Below, in pieces: positions 45,381 to 57,065 of a stretch of 64,000 nucleotides of DNA. This stretch comes from Mercurialis annua (Eukaryota; Streptophyta; Magnoliopsida; Malpighiales; Euphorbiaceae). How positions within the stretch are numbered: position 1 is the first letter of the stretch; the number at the start of each line of letters is the position of its first letter. The stretch lies in assembly GCF_937616625.2 (NCBI RefSeq), contig NC_065577.1:27355501-27419500 (forward strand). Reading direction: 5' to 3'. Made by a program: the position numbers and the translations under genes. The notes beneath the pieces were generated by a model. That model was given only the letters and a program-made list of their open reading frames with translations, searched no databases and had not been told where the DNA came from.

Positions 45381-47034
45381 TAACTTTGGTGTCAATATTC
45401 GCGAAATAATTGACAAAGTTATCATCAAATGTTTATGAAATTAGGACATAGTAATTTTAGTCAAGTCAGACGGATTTGGACCTAATAAATCTTCCGGGAT
45501 TTATTAACTTTGGCAAAATTCGGTAGTCGTTCCCGTTTGGGCTACGGACGACTAATTAAGCAGTTTTGTTAAAGTGCATGATTGAAATAGCACTAAAGAG
45601 TACTTTAACCAATACTATATATATACGTTTTTATTCAAGTGAAATGAGTGGAGAAACTCATTTCTTCATATTTCATAAGAAATGTTGAACAACTTATGAA
45701 CTCAGAGGCGCGTTGGTTAGGGTTTCGGATCCGTTCGTCTGATTTCTCGATTCTGACTCCGATTTCTTTGATAATCTGCACGTATTTGAGGTAATAATCG
45801 TTAATATGAATTCTGTTATTTAGAAATTGGATTATATTGGAGTTTTAAATGGTTATTGTATTGAATCGGTCGAATTCGTATCAATTCGAAGTTGTAATTG
45901 CGGATTAGGATTGGATTGATATTAAATTGGTGTTTTTGAATGTTTTGGAGTGTTTTTAGAATGTTTAAGCATGTCGTAAAAGGCTTGGAATGAAAGTTCC
46001 GGGGCATTGTGCAAGTGTGCGGGCGCACAACCAATGTGGGCGGGGGCACACTTAGAGTGCGCGGGGGCACACATAGAGTGCGGGGGGCACATTCTGTTGC
46101 GCAACCGCACACCGATTCGGTTGGCATTCCTCTAATGTTTTCGACCAGTATTCATGTTCAACATTCAAGGTTTATTTGAATGGTTTTGTAATTGAACGAG
46201 AAGTTCCATATAGGGATTTAGTTAGAGTGGTTTATAGACAGAAATAGCATAAAGTCTATCCGTCTATATGTGATGAGTAAAGATAGGAGTTCAATGTCTA
46301 ATTATGTGTGACGTATGAATTCTAATTAGATGCAATGAGTGTCGATCTGCCAAGTCAGAACACCAGGGTGTTTGACTAGTGTGCAATCAAGAGCATACGC
46401 TTTTGGGGGACATCGGCTTTGTGAGTTTACTTTGTGGTTTTTACTTTTGAATATTTTTATTTAAACTGCTTTTAAATAACAAATCGCACTAGTATATCTC
46501 AACCATGAAAGATCCGTTGGAACAAACTTCCTATTGGTTGTCAATAGGACTGTGTGATCACCAGTAGTACGATAGATAGAAGAGTGTGTCTAACATAGAG
46601 GTCAGTTAAGTTATTGGGCGTTGGAAATGCTAGCGACCCTGACTTAATGTTCAGAGATGCCTGAACAGTTACGGTCACATGTATTATTGTGATGGCAGTT
46701 TCACAGTTACGGTCCAAAGACTGGCTTAGACGGCAGTGATTATGTAAGGTTTCATGTGGATTAAGTAATTGGTAATATTTTATTTATAAGTATGTTTTAT
46801 ATATATGCAATTTAAATATTCAACTGTAAATGTGTAGACTCACTCAGAAATATTTATATTTCTGACCCCCAATGTTTTCCCTTTCAGGTTATGAAGTACG
46901 AGGTCGGACTTCCATAATAATTATGGAAGTCGTCGTCTGTATCTGTAGAACTGCAAGTAGTTGGGTACCGGAAAATCTGTCTTTTTTATTTCAGTAGTTC
47001 AACCTATTTTTATATACTCTTATTTGAACTACTA
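45381..47034 (+). mobile_element. LTR fragment G (plus strand)
   Basis: Noncoding. It carries the long-LTR module order on +: a leader-like region (45600-45800), a block of repeated GCGGGGGCACAC words (46013-46115), GACTCACTCAG, TCTGACCCCC, a pyrimidine tract ending CTTTCAGG (46888), and directly after it a 25-bp near-perfect palindrome (46907-46931). Bases 45540-45800 match, inverted and diverged, about 54280-54530. Neither terminus is certain and no PBS follows. Confidence 0.55.
46907..46931. repeat. 25-bp inverted repeat in LTR fragment G
   Basis: GACTTCCATAAT (46907-46918), one central A, and ATTATGGAAGTC (46920-46931): a perfect 12-bp stem. It sits 18 bases after the acceptor-like CAGG, where other LTRs here have shorter hairpins. 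Confidence 0.85.
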
Positions 47035-47674
47035 TATAAGATATATCAATCAACATCATACCTAAACTAAGATTTATAGCAATAATAAATATGCTAGAAC
47101 AGCCCACAATAGTAGATAAGGAATACCAACATCATACCAAGCAATCTAGCAAATAACCTAATAATTGAATTCATGAACCCTAGGTGAAACCCAACAATAT
47201 CATGCTAAAACAAGCTTAAACATATAAGAACAAACCTAAGCATGGAAAATCAGTAACAACACAACGCAACACACGAAGTATATGGATTAGAAACTATCGC
47301 ACAAGATTCGGCACTTACCGAAGACGATAAGCGGATAAAACACCTTACGAATCCAAGAACGAGGCAAATCAAAATTGGTATTTTCAAGACCTCAGACAAC
47401 AAAGGAAAACATGGATACATAAGGCATAAAACGAATTGAACAAAAGACATGGGGTCATACTAAGGACAGGGTGTGTTGAATCACTTACCAGAGTCCATAA
47501 ATCAAAGGAATTGATGTACAAACGATCAATTCATCGTGTTTTAATGACTATGGATCGGTTAGGGTTTATACGGCAAAGAGGGAAAGGTTTTATATCATAT
47601 AAGGGGTCAATGAAACTATCCAAACTAAGTCGGAAACACAACGAAACCATGACGGAAAAACACGGGGTGTTATA
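47035..47674 (-). repeat. 3' LTR fragment of element D
   Basis: On minus the LTR would start TATAACACCCCGTG at 47674, probably TGTAACACCCC with one change, directly after the purine-rich TTTTAAGTTGGAAAAAA. About 640 bases remain. The left boundary near 47035 is where similarity to LTR fragment G ends. Confidence 0.6.
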
Positions 47675-49797
47675 TTTTTTCCAACTTAAAAAAAATGTCC
47701 TCGATTTAAACACAAAAATAACCGACGTAAAACATAACATTAAACTACATAGCATACCAAATAAAAGCTCATATAACCAACGTAAAATGCATAAACAAGA
47801 TACCTAAGGTAACCAATTCTGCATAACAAACTCTTTCTCTCAAGAGCATTCCTTAACCAAGCAGCCAGCCTAAACTGAAATCATAGGAATTCCCTGCTTA
47901 ATGACCTATGCAGTTACGTAACCACAAACTTAACAGGTTGCTCCTCAAATGATAGCTGAAAACTACAACTCATAGAAATAAACAAACTCAAATGGTCACA
48001 ACACACATATGTGCAAAATTCTAAATTTGACAGTTCAGTGCTCTAAGCGATTACTCGATTGAAAAAAATGTGAAACTCAAGATCATACAACTAGAAATCA
48101 TTAAACATGTTCACAAAGAAGATTTCCAAAACCAATTCCTGTTCTAACGGCTCCCATACAACGCTATCAAAGTGCAAGGACAAGCCGAAGCTTAAACTGT
48201 AGTTCTTACAAAAACCACACTCTATAATACCATAAATTTTGCAAATCATAAAATATAAAAGTCATATCGTCATTCAAAGGAATGCGTGAACTTATCTCAT
48301 GATAACATAATTTCAAGATTAGTAACAAACAATATTAATCATAATGATTCCTCCAATCATTTAAAAATATACAGCCTGTAATAACCTACGATAACTAACC
48401 ATTAAACTTACTTTCCAAATACGTATCATAGACTTTACTTTATTCCACACACAAAAGGTTCAATATCCGGGAAAAAACGATATCCAAAGTTTTAACAATA
48501 AAACTCTCAATCAACAGTATCGACCAACCAACGTTGTTGTCAAAACCTCTTAATTGCAATCCTGCAATCATCTAACTCTTATGTCCATCAATAGACTATA
48601 ACATCGACCTGAAATCACTTCGACCAACTAGCATAACCAGTTTGTTGTTTATGCTCAAAACCAAATTTATAGGAATGTAAATTTTTTCCAAAATACAAAC
48701 TTTTTATATTTAAAATTTTCCACTTCTCTTTAAAATACTTTATCAGCTTATCCTTCTTTTTATATTGAAAATCAAAATACTTTTACCGTTGGAAAACCTT
48801 TAGTTTTGTAATCTCAAAATTTCAAAATATTATCATTTTGAATCGCAAATAATCTTACTTTTAAATAAGTTTGCAAATTTGCGAAATAGTTCAACTGATA
48901 AAATTTATGTTTTCTTTAAATCAAACTTGCTAAAATAAATTCATCCTTTTCTCTAAATAGAAGAGAAAAAATATATATGTAAGGAAAATCTCTTATTCAG
49001 ACAATATTCTATATGAGAAACAACAAAACATTTAAACTTAATCGTCTATGTTTAAACTTCTTTTAATAAATCACAATGTATATCCACTCATGGAGCATAA
49101 CCAAATTCATTAATTCAAAAATCCTCAAATTAAAATATGGAGATTATCATCGAAGCCTTCTATTCTTAATTCAACCATATACCGCCTTAACACATTTATA
49201 TCTCGAGCGCAAACCTCAAAGCCATTTTTACTTCATATGAAGCAAAATATTCTTAAAACACAAACCGATCCCTTAGAACGAAATTGTTCTAATTTCACCA
49301 TTCTCATCACAGAGTATTTGTCTAACTACCGCTTAGTAACAGTTTTAAAATCAATTGAAGTCCATCAATCTTTATAAATACACTTTCCCAAAGTGACTCG
49401 CGAGTTCGTTTCAAAATATCTTTCTCAAAACACTTTATTGATAAAATTCATTTTACATAATTGTGCTCCAGTGTGATGACATCTCTCACCCCCAAAGAGT
49501 TGCATCCAACTCTAATAATTTCCATGCACGTGATGCATTTACTATTATGCATGTGTCAATTATCAATTTCTGTTTTATTTAGTGAACATACTTAGTGCTT
49601 AATGCAATCTGATTCATGACATTCCAAATGCATGTTCATGGCATGTCTGGGCACAATTATGTGATGAAACATTTCAAATACTTTTAACAAATCAACATTT
49701 GAAATCAATTTCTTGATTAAAACATTTGCTAGACATTACACTCTGTGAGATGTGAACTCGATAGCCTTAAAATATTTCTCAAAATCCATACTTGCTG
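47675..49797 (-). mobile_element. Element D interior (noncoding, minus strand)
   Basis: Aligns inverted with the interior of element C (about 12890-15495). Shared landmarks are ATCGAGGACA before the purine tract, the 29-nt motif at 49475-49503, TGCCCAGACATG near 49640, and the block TCGAGTTCACATCTCAC (about 49745-49760). No gag or pol. The match to C ends near 49797, where LTR-like sequence of element E begins. Confidence 0.65.
49475..49503 (-). other. Conserved 29-nt motif, copy 3 (element D)
   Basis: Minus copy. It differs from the element C copy at one position (GGGGGTG for GGGGATG). Its surroundings align with C for several hundred bases. Confidence 0.7.
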
Positions 49798-50341
49798 ATA
49801 CCAGTCTAGAAAAGACCAAACTCCAGGCTTCGCCTAAATAACTTAGACTCGTCCAAGAGATGCTGAGAACGCCTTGACCATAGTGCCCCTATTGAACGCC
49901 TTTAACATTTCAAGATGTCTTGAGAGTGCCCCTATTGAAGTCCGGTGGTGGCGCCCTGTTTGCAATGTACAGTCCCCAATATCATGGTCTAGTACGGCAA
50001 AATGTTTTATGATGTTTGTAGTTTATGTCCTTATGTACATGTTGTTTGGCTACAATGTATGTATTTTTTCCACGGAGCCCGTGAAGTAACCTTAACACTA
50101 GCAGTTTATGTCGGGCTAGTATGTACAGAGTACGAAATTGATAAGCCCGAAGAAAGATGTATGTTTTACTAGTGTATAAAACTATGTTTGTCTAAATGCT
50201 TCCGTTGATAAGGTTAGCACATGATTGTTATATGTATGATATTTGGAAAGGTTTTAATGGTTTTTAGGCTTGCTACGGGTTTTGGAACTACCATTCCCAT
50301 TCCCTAGCATCGGTCTTGGCTCGAGATTTCGGTTCGTGATA
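49798..50341 (+). repeat. 5' LTR fragment of element E
   Basis: The 3' end carries the conserved terminal block (GGCTTGCTACGGG, ACCATTCCCATTCCCTAGC, GGTTCGTGATA). Only about 540 bases of LTR-like sequence are present. Two similar AGTGCCCCTATTGAA words occur at 49881 and 49926. The 5' portion is missing. Confidence 0.6.
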
Positions 50342-50345
50342 AAGT

Positions 50346-50358
50346 TGGTATCAGAGCC
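50346..50358 (+). promoter_or_regulatory. PBS of element E (initiator Met-tRNA)
   Basis: TGGTATCAGAGCC, an exact match to the usual plant iMet primer binding site, four bases after the LTR end at 50341. Confidence 0.85.
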
Positions 50359-50601
50359 GTTAGTCTAATTATTACTGCTAATATGGTTTCTGCTAGTTTA
50401 TAATTGAGTACCTAGGAATTACTGTAGCTATAGAAAAGTGTAGTACCTGAGTCTAATTGTCATTGATTCATTGTTTGTGCTAAGCTTGATCGATCGATTT
50501 ATGAAACGTTGTTCGCTCTTTGTAAAGTACATGGTTGAGGCAAGGATGTGTATTACGTTTTTATAGCATATGCATGGGCCAAACGCATATGAAAATTGGA
50601 C

Positions 50602-50626
50602 ATTGTGAGAAATGGAATCTCACAAT
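50602..50626. other. Hairpin downstream of the PBS of E
   Basis: ATTGTGAGA (50602-50610), loop AATGGAA, and TCTCACAAT (50618-50626): a perfect 9-bp stem about 245 bases after the PBS. Followed by GACATGTCTGGGCAA, also next to the hairpin of element Y. Confidence 0.65.
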
Positions 50627-50979
50627 AAGTTATTCTTGTTTCGACATGTCTGGGCAAAGGGAGCTCGGGCACGTACTTCACAGGAAAGGAGGAAGCGCCT
50701 CCTACGTAGATCATGTTCCAAGCAACAAAATAGCAACTTTTGTGTATCAGGATGGCTTTCATGCCAAGAATGGTGGATCATCAGAGATCCATCAGTGATT
50801 CATGAGAGGAGGACACAGAGAAGGATCTGTCAGAATATTCTGACAACAGAACAGTTCAGCAATGAACAGTTCTAGACCGATTTATAGAGATATCGGGATG
50901 TAAGAAAGGTTATGCGCATAAGAGAACTCCAAACAAAGATCAGTCTGAATAAGTTCAGAACCTAGCTAGAGACATACTC

Positions 50980-51167
50980 AAGGAGTTTTCTACTATTGAG
51001 GCATACATCGAGGAGTTTCTGCGTACGATAAGAGCAGTTTCCGAGATTAACAAGGACAACGACGCAATCAATTGTCATCGTATCAAGGGCCTACTACCCA
51101 AGTTGTGGAACTGCATCAAGATACACATGAGCATTACGAATCGATATCTACTAGGGCTATTCAAATA
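50980..51167 (+). pseudogene. Possible gag remnant in element E
   Basis: An open stretch reads EFSTIEAYIEEFLRTIRAVS and then RIKGLLPKLWNCIKIHM. The pattern (E/Y...EEF..L.......GL.P.L) resembles the capsid part of Tekay-type gag, where a Y..EF segment is followed about 25 residues later by a GL.P.L segment. It is short, flanked by stops and of low certainty. The position, some 630 bases after the PBS, is where gag would be. Confidence 0.35.
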
Positions 51168-53400
51168 GCAAAGCGATTCTAAGTAGAGCAGTAATCCTAT
51201 CTGATCTTTCTTGTTTGGATATTAAGAATACCTTTTTCTTAGGGATCATGCCAATAGTACTTGGCATAACCCTGCACTCGTGAAAAAGGTAGAGGTAGTA
51301 TTAGACCCATTAGAAAATGCGAACGTGGCATCGTGACTCGAGAGAGATACGAGTCTAGTCTTGCACCCAAGGTATGACATGAATTCTGTGTTGCGTGCCA
51401 TACACGCTTATATGATTAGTGTGTTTATATGCCAAATGTGTTTATATGATTGAAATAATTGTACTGTTTTGATGTTATGTGATTGATTCATAAGATGTGT
51501 AGTAATTGAGATACTTCCTATAGTGTTAGATTGAGAAACCCGGGCACATAGGCTTTATCCTAAACATAGTGGCTTATAGAAGAATCAAATGAAAAACGTA
51601 TAAAACACATAACATATATGCAACGTGAAAGGTAATCCCCTATATTACGTTTCCATTACAATTAAAATGGTAAACAATATCAAAGAAAGGATGTTACAAA
51701 AGATTGACATGCGTGCCTAAGGGCTATAAGGTATATGATAATGATAGCAATAAGGAGTGGTAAGGATGAAAGAATATCGAAACGGGGAAACGAAAGATTC
51801 AGTTAGCAACGCTAAAAGAGTAGAATTAACTATAAAAAACTTCGATAAGTGTTAAAGGACAATGATACGTCCAAAATCTAAATATTAATGAAACCCCAAT
51901 AAATAATAATGAAAAGCCATTAATGTCGCAAAGTGTGTAGTCTGAAGGGACTTACTATGATTTTCAAAAAGAGAAAATCCTATGATTTTAAATAGTATGA
52001 ATGTGCTCAGACATTGTATATAGTATGTCATAATCATGTTAATAGTGCGTACGATTATATATAAATATTTTCTATATAAACAACATTTTCAAATGTAGAT
52101 CATGCATCAAACTCGTACCAATAATTGAAAAAAAATGTGATTTCATTGAGCAACTCTTTAGTGATGAGAGATGTCATCATTCTTAGCTATATTGTATTGA
52201 TATTTCAAATGATTTTAAAGGAAAGAGGAGGTTGAAAGACTAACCGTTTAGCATAGTCAGAATTGTTTGAAATGTATATGTTTTGTAAGAAACCTAGATG
52301 TAAAGCACTGCGACAATAAAGATAAAAGATTCTTATTAAACAAGAATGAATGTATGTGATAAAACAAACCCCAATATAAGTTAAGCCCTTATAATAAATA
52401 AGGTAACATCGAGATGATCGATTTAAGGCATCAAGGGTGTCGGTAAGATACCTATGATTAATACTTACCTAAATATGAGATGGGGAAAAAAATAGAAAAT
52501 GTAAAGCGGAAAGAAAAGAAAGATAAAGACCTAATACAAATACGGGCCATGGAAAGACCGTGTAAGGATGAGCATAATCAAATAATACATGTATAACGTC
52601 TAGTACTCGAAAAGAACAAACGAGGAAGGAGGAGATAATAGTAAGGTAGTCTGGCAGAAAGACACCTAATATGAAGAATAAAGACGTAAGGTAAAAGAAT
52701 ATGGATTTGGAATAACCGCAGGCAGAAGCGCAAGAGCGAGAATGCAATAAGAGTCTAATATAAGGATGCATGCAAGAGCGAGAATGCAATATGTCGATAT
52801 ATTCAAGAAGGGAGAAGTTATACCTCCTATCGATAGTCGACATTGGAAATATGAAGACGAGAAGTACAAGATGATCGGGAAATATGGTAGGACGAATATA
52901 ATGAACTTCGGGACAATGATAAATGAATCATGAGTCCTATGTTCATAAGAACCAATAAGTATCATGCACAGTATGTACATTGGAATGAGATGGATAAGGA
53001 AAAGGAAAAGAGTACATTGGCCAATGATAAAGATGTTACAATCTAGGATAGAAGATTAATGTTAAAGGATCAAGATATTGGAATTATGCCATAAAGAATA
53101 GACATGGAACCTATTAAAGAATGTATAGCGAACAATCTCATTTCATGGGATTCAACACTAGGTGATGGTATAAAAGGAAAAGTATTCCCATATACCATAA
53201 GATATCAATAAGGATGTCCAGTGAAAGATTGCATAAACCTAACTGTAAGGACAACAGCTAGCAAGTGGATAATCAAAGTATTGCAGAGAAAACGTGGTAG
53301 GAAAAGATAAGTATAGACATGATCGACGCAAGAAATATACCAGAAATATCAAATAAGATGACGTTAGACTCCGATAAACTCGAGAGTTCTATGATGCGAA
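51168..53400 (+). mobile_element. Interior of element E (degenerate, purine-rich)
   Basis: No clear pol domain. Purine-rich on +, with stretches resembling the inverse of 63097-63750 (for example GTACATTG...GATAAAGATG near 53000-53035). Contains the 29-nt motif at 52151-52179 and a 19-base direct repeat (GCAAGAGCGAGAATGCAAT at about 52729 and 52771). No 3' LTR or purine tract could be placed with confidence. Confidence 0.45.
52151..52179 (+). other. Conserved 29-nt motif, copy 4 (element E)
   Basis: Begins GCAACTCTTTAGTGATGAG. One difference from the element Y copy. Confidence 0.7.
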
Positions 53401-54788
53401 AGAAAGATAGGAGACATTAAAAGAACTTACAAAGCAAGATAAAATGGAATTAACGACTAGATAACGCAGTTCCAAGCTAGCCACGAGGCGATACTTCGAA
53501 CAAAGTTCGGACCCCGAAATTCGATTAGTTTTAGTCGGAATCAATAAATATAAGTAATAAGTAATGCATAGATTAAATTTGGCTGATTTAATCATAGAAT
53601 TACTAGATTAGATAAGTTGTTTTTCAAGCTCAAAGATGAATGAAAAACACGAATAAAGGAAAGAATTGTATGGCCGTTAGCCAACTTCAAGGACAATTTT
53701 GAAAACCGAAAAGGGGTCGGATTGAGTTCGACTCTTCACAAAAGTTGGAGATTGGATGTCAAAACATAAGAATATGAAATAATATTTGGTAAAAGACTGG
53801 TTTAAATGCTCGGTTCATTGGCTTCCGCAACAACCATGACGGCAGTTTTGCAATCTTTCAAAATTAGCTCGAAGATGCAACTTTGAGGTCGATTTCCGAT
53901 ACTTTCAAGAAAGAATCTCAACTCGAAGTGTAAACGGAAGTTTTCGACCGCATTACCGACTATAAGAAAATTTATTTGGTAAACGGACGCTTTGAGATAA
54001 GCGATATGGGTAGACGAAGTAGGCTTGAAGAACAATTTTTGACAAATCAAGTTGACTTAAAACGTCAAGTCAACCATTTGAATCGTTAAAATTAATCAAT
54101 TATAGTATTGATTAATACCCAAGATGAATATAAAACTAATTCACACACCTAACAATCCAATTCTCCAATTTAAACGTCCTATCGATTCAAATTTGATTGA
54201 TTTGATACGATCGACGTTATAATTTTAATTATAATCAAATTTACAAATAACTGAATTTAAATTAGCGGTTATTACCTCGAATACGTGCGGATTATCGAGG
54301 AAATCAGAGTCGAAATCTCGAAACGGATCGCGCCGCAATGGAACCCTAGGTTCCTCGCGCACTAAGAGCAAGAAGCTCTCCACTTCCTTTTGAAACGAAG
54401 GAAATAAGTTTGTTGTAACTCATTTCTTCTTAAATGAGTTATATGTATAACTCACGGTTAAAGTAAATTTTAGTTCTAGCTCAATCATATACTTTAATCC
54501 TTTTTTTAATTAGTCGTCCGTAGTATAAACATAGACTAATTCCAAATTTTATGAAACTTTTGTTAATAGTATGCGGCCTAGGGCCATTTAATCGTGTATA
54601 TTTGTAGAACTAACCCCGATGGAAAAGATATATATGTTTTATTTGAACTAAGTGTCTCATCAACTAAGTGTTCATTTATTATGTATTGTCCTTATCACAT
54701 TGTGATATAATCCATTCTTAAGGTGTTTATAATATGAGTGACATATTCTATTATACAAGTGATATAAATAACCGTTCACGATAGATGG
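53401..54788 (-). mobile_element. Minus-strand LTR-like fragment related to G
   Basis: Bases 54280-54530 match, inverted and diverged, LTR fragment G (45540-45800): CTACGGACGACTAATTA, a leader with AACTCATTT and AGAAATGAGTT words, and GCACGTATTCGAGGTAATAA. The remainder is AT-rich with no coding frame supported. The right edge is the truncation point of the 3' LTR of element F at 54789. Confidence 0.45.
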
Positions 54789-55123
54789 GGTCGAGTTAAG
54801 GTGAGTTTAAATAGAAATCAGCGAATTGAACAGTGCAAGCGTCGCGCCCGCTATACCTATATCGCGCCCGCGATACATGAATCGCGCCCGTGATTCATGC
54901 ATGTCGCGCCCGCGAAATGCTACTGCCACTGATGAAAATTTGAGATTTCAAAATTGAAATAGAAAACGTTTCAAACTCCGAGATTACTTCTAATACATCT
55001 TAAAACACATTTTAAAAGGTTTGGAACCTTCGAAACGCGAATCTAAGTGGTCGAACCACTCAAACAAACCCAAGGTACCGTTTAGGCTTAACGGAACAAG
55101 TAAGAAAAATACGAGATGTTACA
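54789..55123 (-). repeat. 3' LTR stub of element F
   Basis: On minus it begins TGTAACATCTCG and matches 62762-63096 over its full 335 bases. The remaining 2.3 kb of this LTR is gone and foreign LTR-like sequence follows at 54788. Both copies carry four TCGCGCCCG words. Confidence 0.85.
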
Positions 55124-55140
55124 TTCTCCCCAACTTAAAA
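55124..55140 (-). promoter_or_regulatory. Polypurine tract of element F
   Basis: On minus: TTTTAAGTTGGGGAGAA directly before the 3' LTR. Same core as in element C. Confidence 0.85.
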
Positions 55141-55311
55141 ACAAATCGTCCTTGATTTTACAACAACAAAACTAAGCAACAACTCACATAACACACCAAA
55201 GTAATGCACATAGTACAATGCCCAAAATATTAATCACCAAGTAGCACATAAATGCACACATAACCCAAAGTACAAACATAGCATAAAGGCAACCAACAGT
55301 ACCAACGTACC

Positions 55312-55970
55312 TCAAGGAAAGAGGAAAGGATAACGGTTCCTCATGTCGGACTCCGTCTCCCAAGTGCATTCTTCTACAGAGTGATTCTGCCACAAAACCT
55401 TGACCATCGGAATCTCTTTTTTCCGTAACATACGAACCTGCGTATCGACAATCTTGACAGGCTGTTCCTTATAAGACAGCTCTTGGTCAACCTCAACAGT
55501 CTGTGCTACAATCACTTGGGAAGTGTCAGAAACGCACTTCCGCAACATCGAGATATGAAATACTGGATGCACAAAAGACATGTTTGGCGGCAAAGCCAAA
55601 CGATAAGCAACTGCCCCAACTCTCTCTGTAATCTCATACGGACCAACAAACCTAGGTGCTAACTTTCCATTAACACCAAAACGTACAACGCCTTTCATAG
55701 GCGAAACTCGAAGAAATACATAGTCGCCAACCTGAAACTTAAAGTCCTTCTGCTTAAGATCAGCATAGCTTTTATGACGACTAAAAAGCAGTCTCAAGCC
55801 TACGCTTGATCAAAGGTACCTTCTCAGAGGTAATCTGGATGATCTCAGCTCCAGAAAGTTTACGCTCGCCGACCTCTTCCCAACATATAGGAGATCGACA
55901 CTTGCGCCCGTACAACGCCTTATAAGGTGCCATTTTAATACTAGCGTGATAACTGTTGTTGTAGGAAAAC
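55312..55970 (-). pseudogene. Integrase C-terminus and chromodomain of element F
   Basis: Reads on minus, after a frameshift near 56000, [20 protein letters not shown], then after a second frameshift near 55797 continues SRHKSYADLKQ, VGDYVFLRVSPMKGVVRFG and GPYEITERVGAVAYRLALP. The last 55 residues form a chromodomain-like segment with PVKIVDTQVRMLRKKEI, VKVLWQNHSVEECTWE and a stop after MRNRYPFLFP at 55312. The GPY/F-type module and chromodomain are hallmarks of chromoviruses; the chromodomain is thought to steer integration to heterochromatin. Confidence 0.9.
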
Positions 55971-57065
55971 TCAATCAAAGGCAAATGAGTTATCCCAGCT
56001 ACCCTGAAAATCCAGAACACACATCCTGAGCATATCCTCCAAAGTCTGAATCGTCCTCTCAGACTGTCCGTCAGTCTGAGGATGAAATGCAGTGCTGAAA
56101 TCCAATCTTGTACCCAAGGATTCCTGCATCGCCTTCCAAAACCGAGAGGTGAAAATCGATCCTCTGTCCGAAACTATCGACACTGGTACACCATGGAGAC
56201 TAACAATCCGATTGATGTACAATTGTGCCGACTTCGAAGCCTGATAAGTAACCTTGATCGGTAAGAAGTGAGCTGACTTGGTCAAACAGTCAACTATCAC
56301 CCAAATCGAATCATACCCCTGTCGGGTACGTGGTAAACCAACCACAAAATCCATAGCGATCCGCTCCCATTTCCACTCTGGAATAGGCAGCGGTTGCAGA
56401 TATCCAAACGGTCTCTGATGTTCTAACTTTACCTGCTGGCAAGTCAAACACTTAGACACAAACTCTGCAACATCCTTTTTCATTCCGCTCCACCAGTACG
56501 TACCCTTGAGATCATGATACATCTTGGTAGAACCCGGATGAATACTGTAAGCTGACTTGTGCGCTTCCTCCAGAATCTGGTCTCTCAAACCATCTGAATC
56601 CGGAATACACAGTCGAGAACCGTACCTGAGAAATGCATCCGCCAGAACAAACCCAGAATTTCCATCCAGATGGATCTCATCCATAATCTGTTTCAATTGT
56701 GGATCCTCAGCTTGTGAAGCTTTGATCCTATCAATCAAAACCGGTTGCACTTCCAACTGTGCCAACAAACAACCTTTCTGCGAAACCTGAAATCTGTATC
56801 CCGAAGCTAACAGACTATGCCACTCACAGACCATGGGTCTCCACCCAACCTCAGAAATATGGGCCAAACCGCCCGAAGACTTGCGACTCAACGCATCAGC
56901 TACCATATTAGCCTTACCCGGATGGTACTGAATAGAACAATCGTAGTCTTTCAGTAGCTCCAACCATCTCCGCTGCCTCAGAATCAATTCCCGCTGATCA
57001 AAGATGTACTTTAGACTCTTATGATCAGTAAAGATCTCGCAAGTAGCACCGTACAAATAGTGCTT
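55971..57065 (-). pseudogene. RNase H C-terminal part and integrase core of element F
   Basis: After the TAG at 57066, the frame continues [18 protein letters not shown] (end of RNase H). Integrase follows with a zinc finger [17 protein letters not shown]...CLTCQQVK, then the core: [20 protein letters not shown] (first Asp), [15 protein letters not shown] (second Asp) and [20 protein letters not shown] (Glu). All three catalytic residues are present. The frame is lost near 56000. Confidence 0.92.

Noticed and set aside
45816..46127. 103-codon open frame on - with repeated P/T-rich peptide
   Set aside because: The peptide repeats come from the GCGGGGGCACAC words of LTR fragment G. There is no conserved domain and the other two frames are equally regular.
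47436..47807. 123-codon open frame on + at the LTR/interior junction of D
   Set aside because: It crosses the LTR boundary and the purine tract of element D, so it cannot be an element gene, and it shows no family resemblance.
49792..49806. GCTGATACCAG at the right end of element D as a possible PBS
   Set aside because: It resembles an inverted iMet PBS, but the expected LTR end TGTCACGACCC does not follow, and the position coincides with the break between D and E.
52469..52980. Overlapping 124- and 104-codon frames on - in element E
   Set aside because: Low-complexity translation of purine-rich noncoding DNA. Contains direct repeats that generate the repeated peptide.
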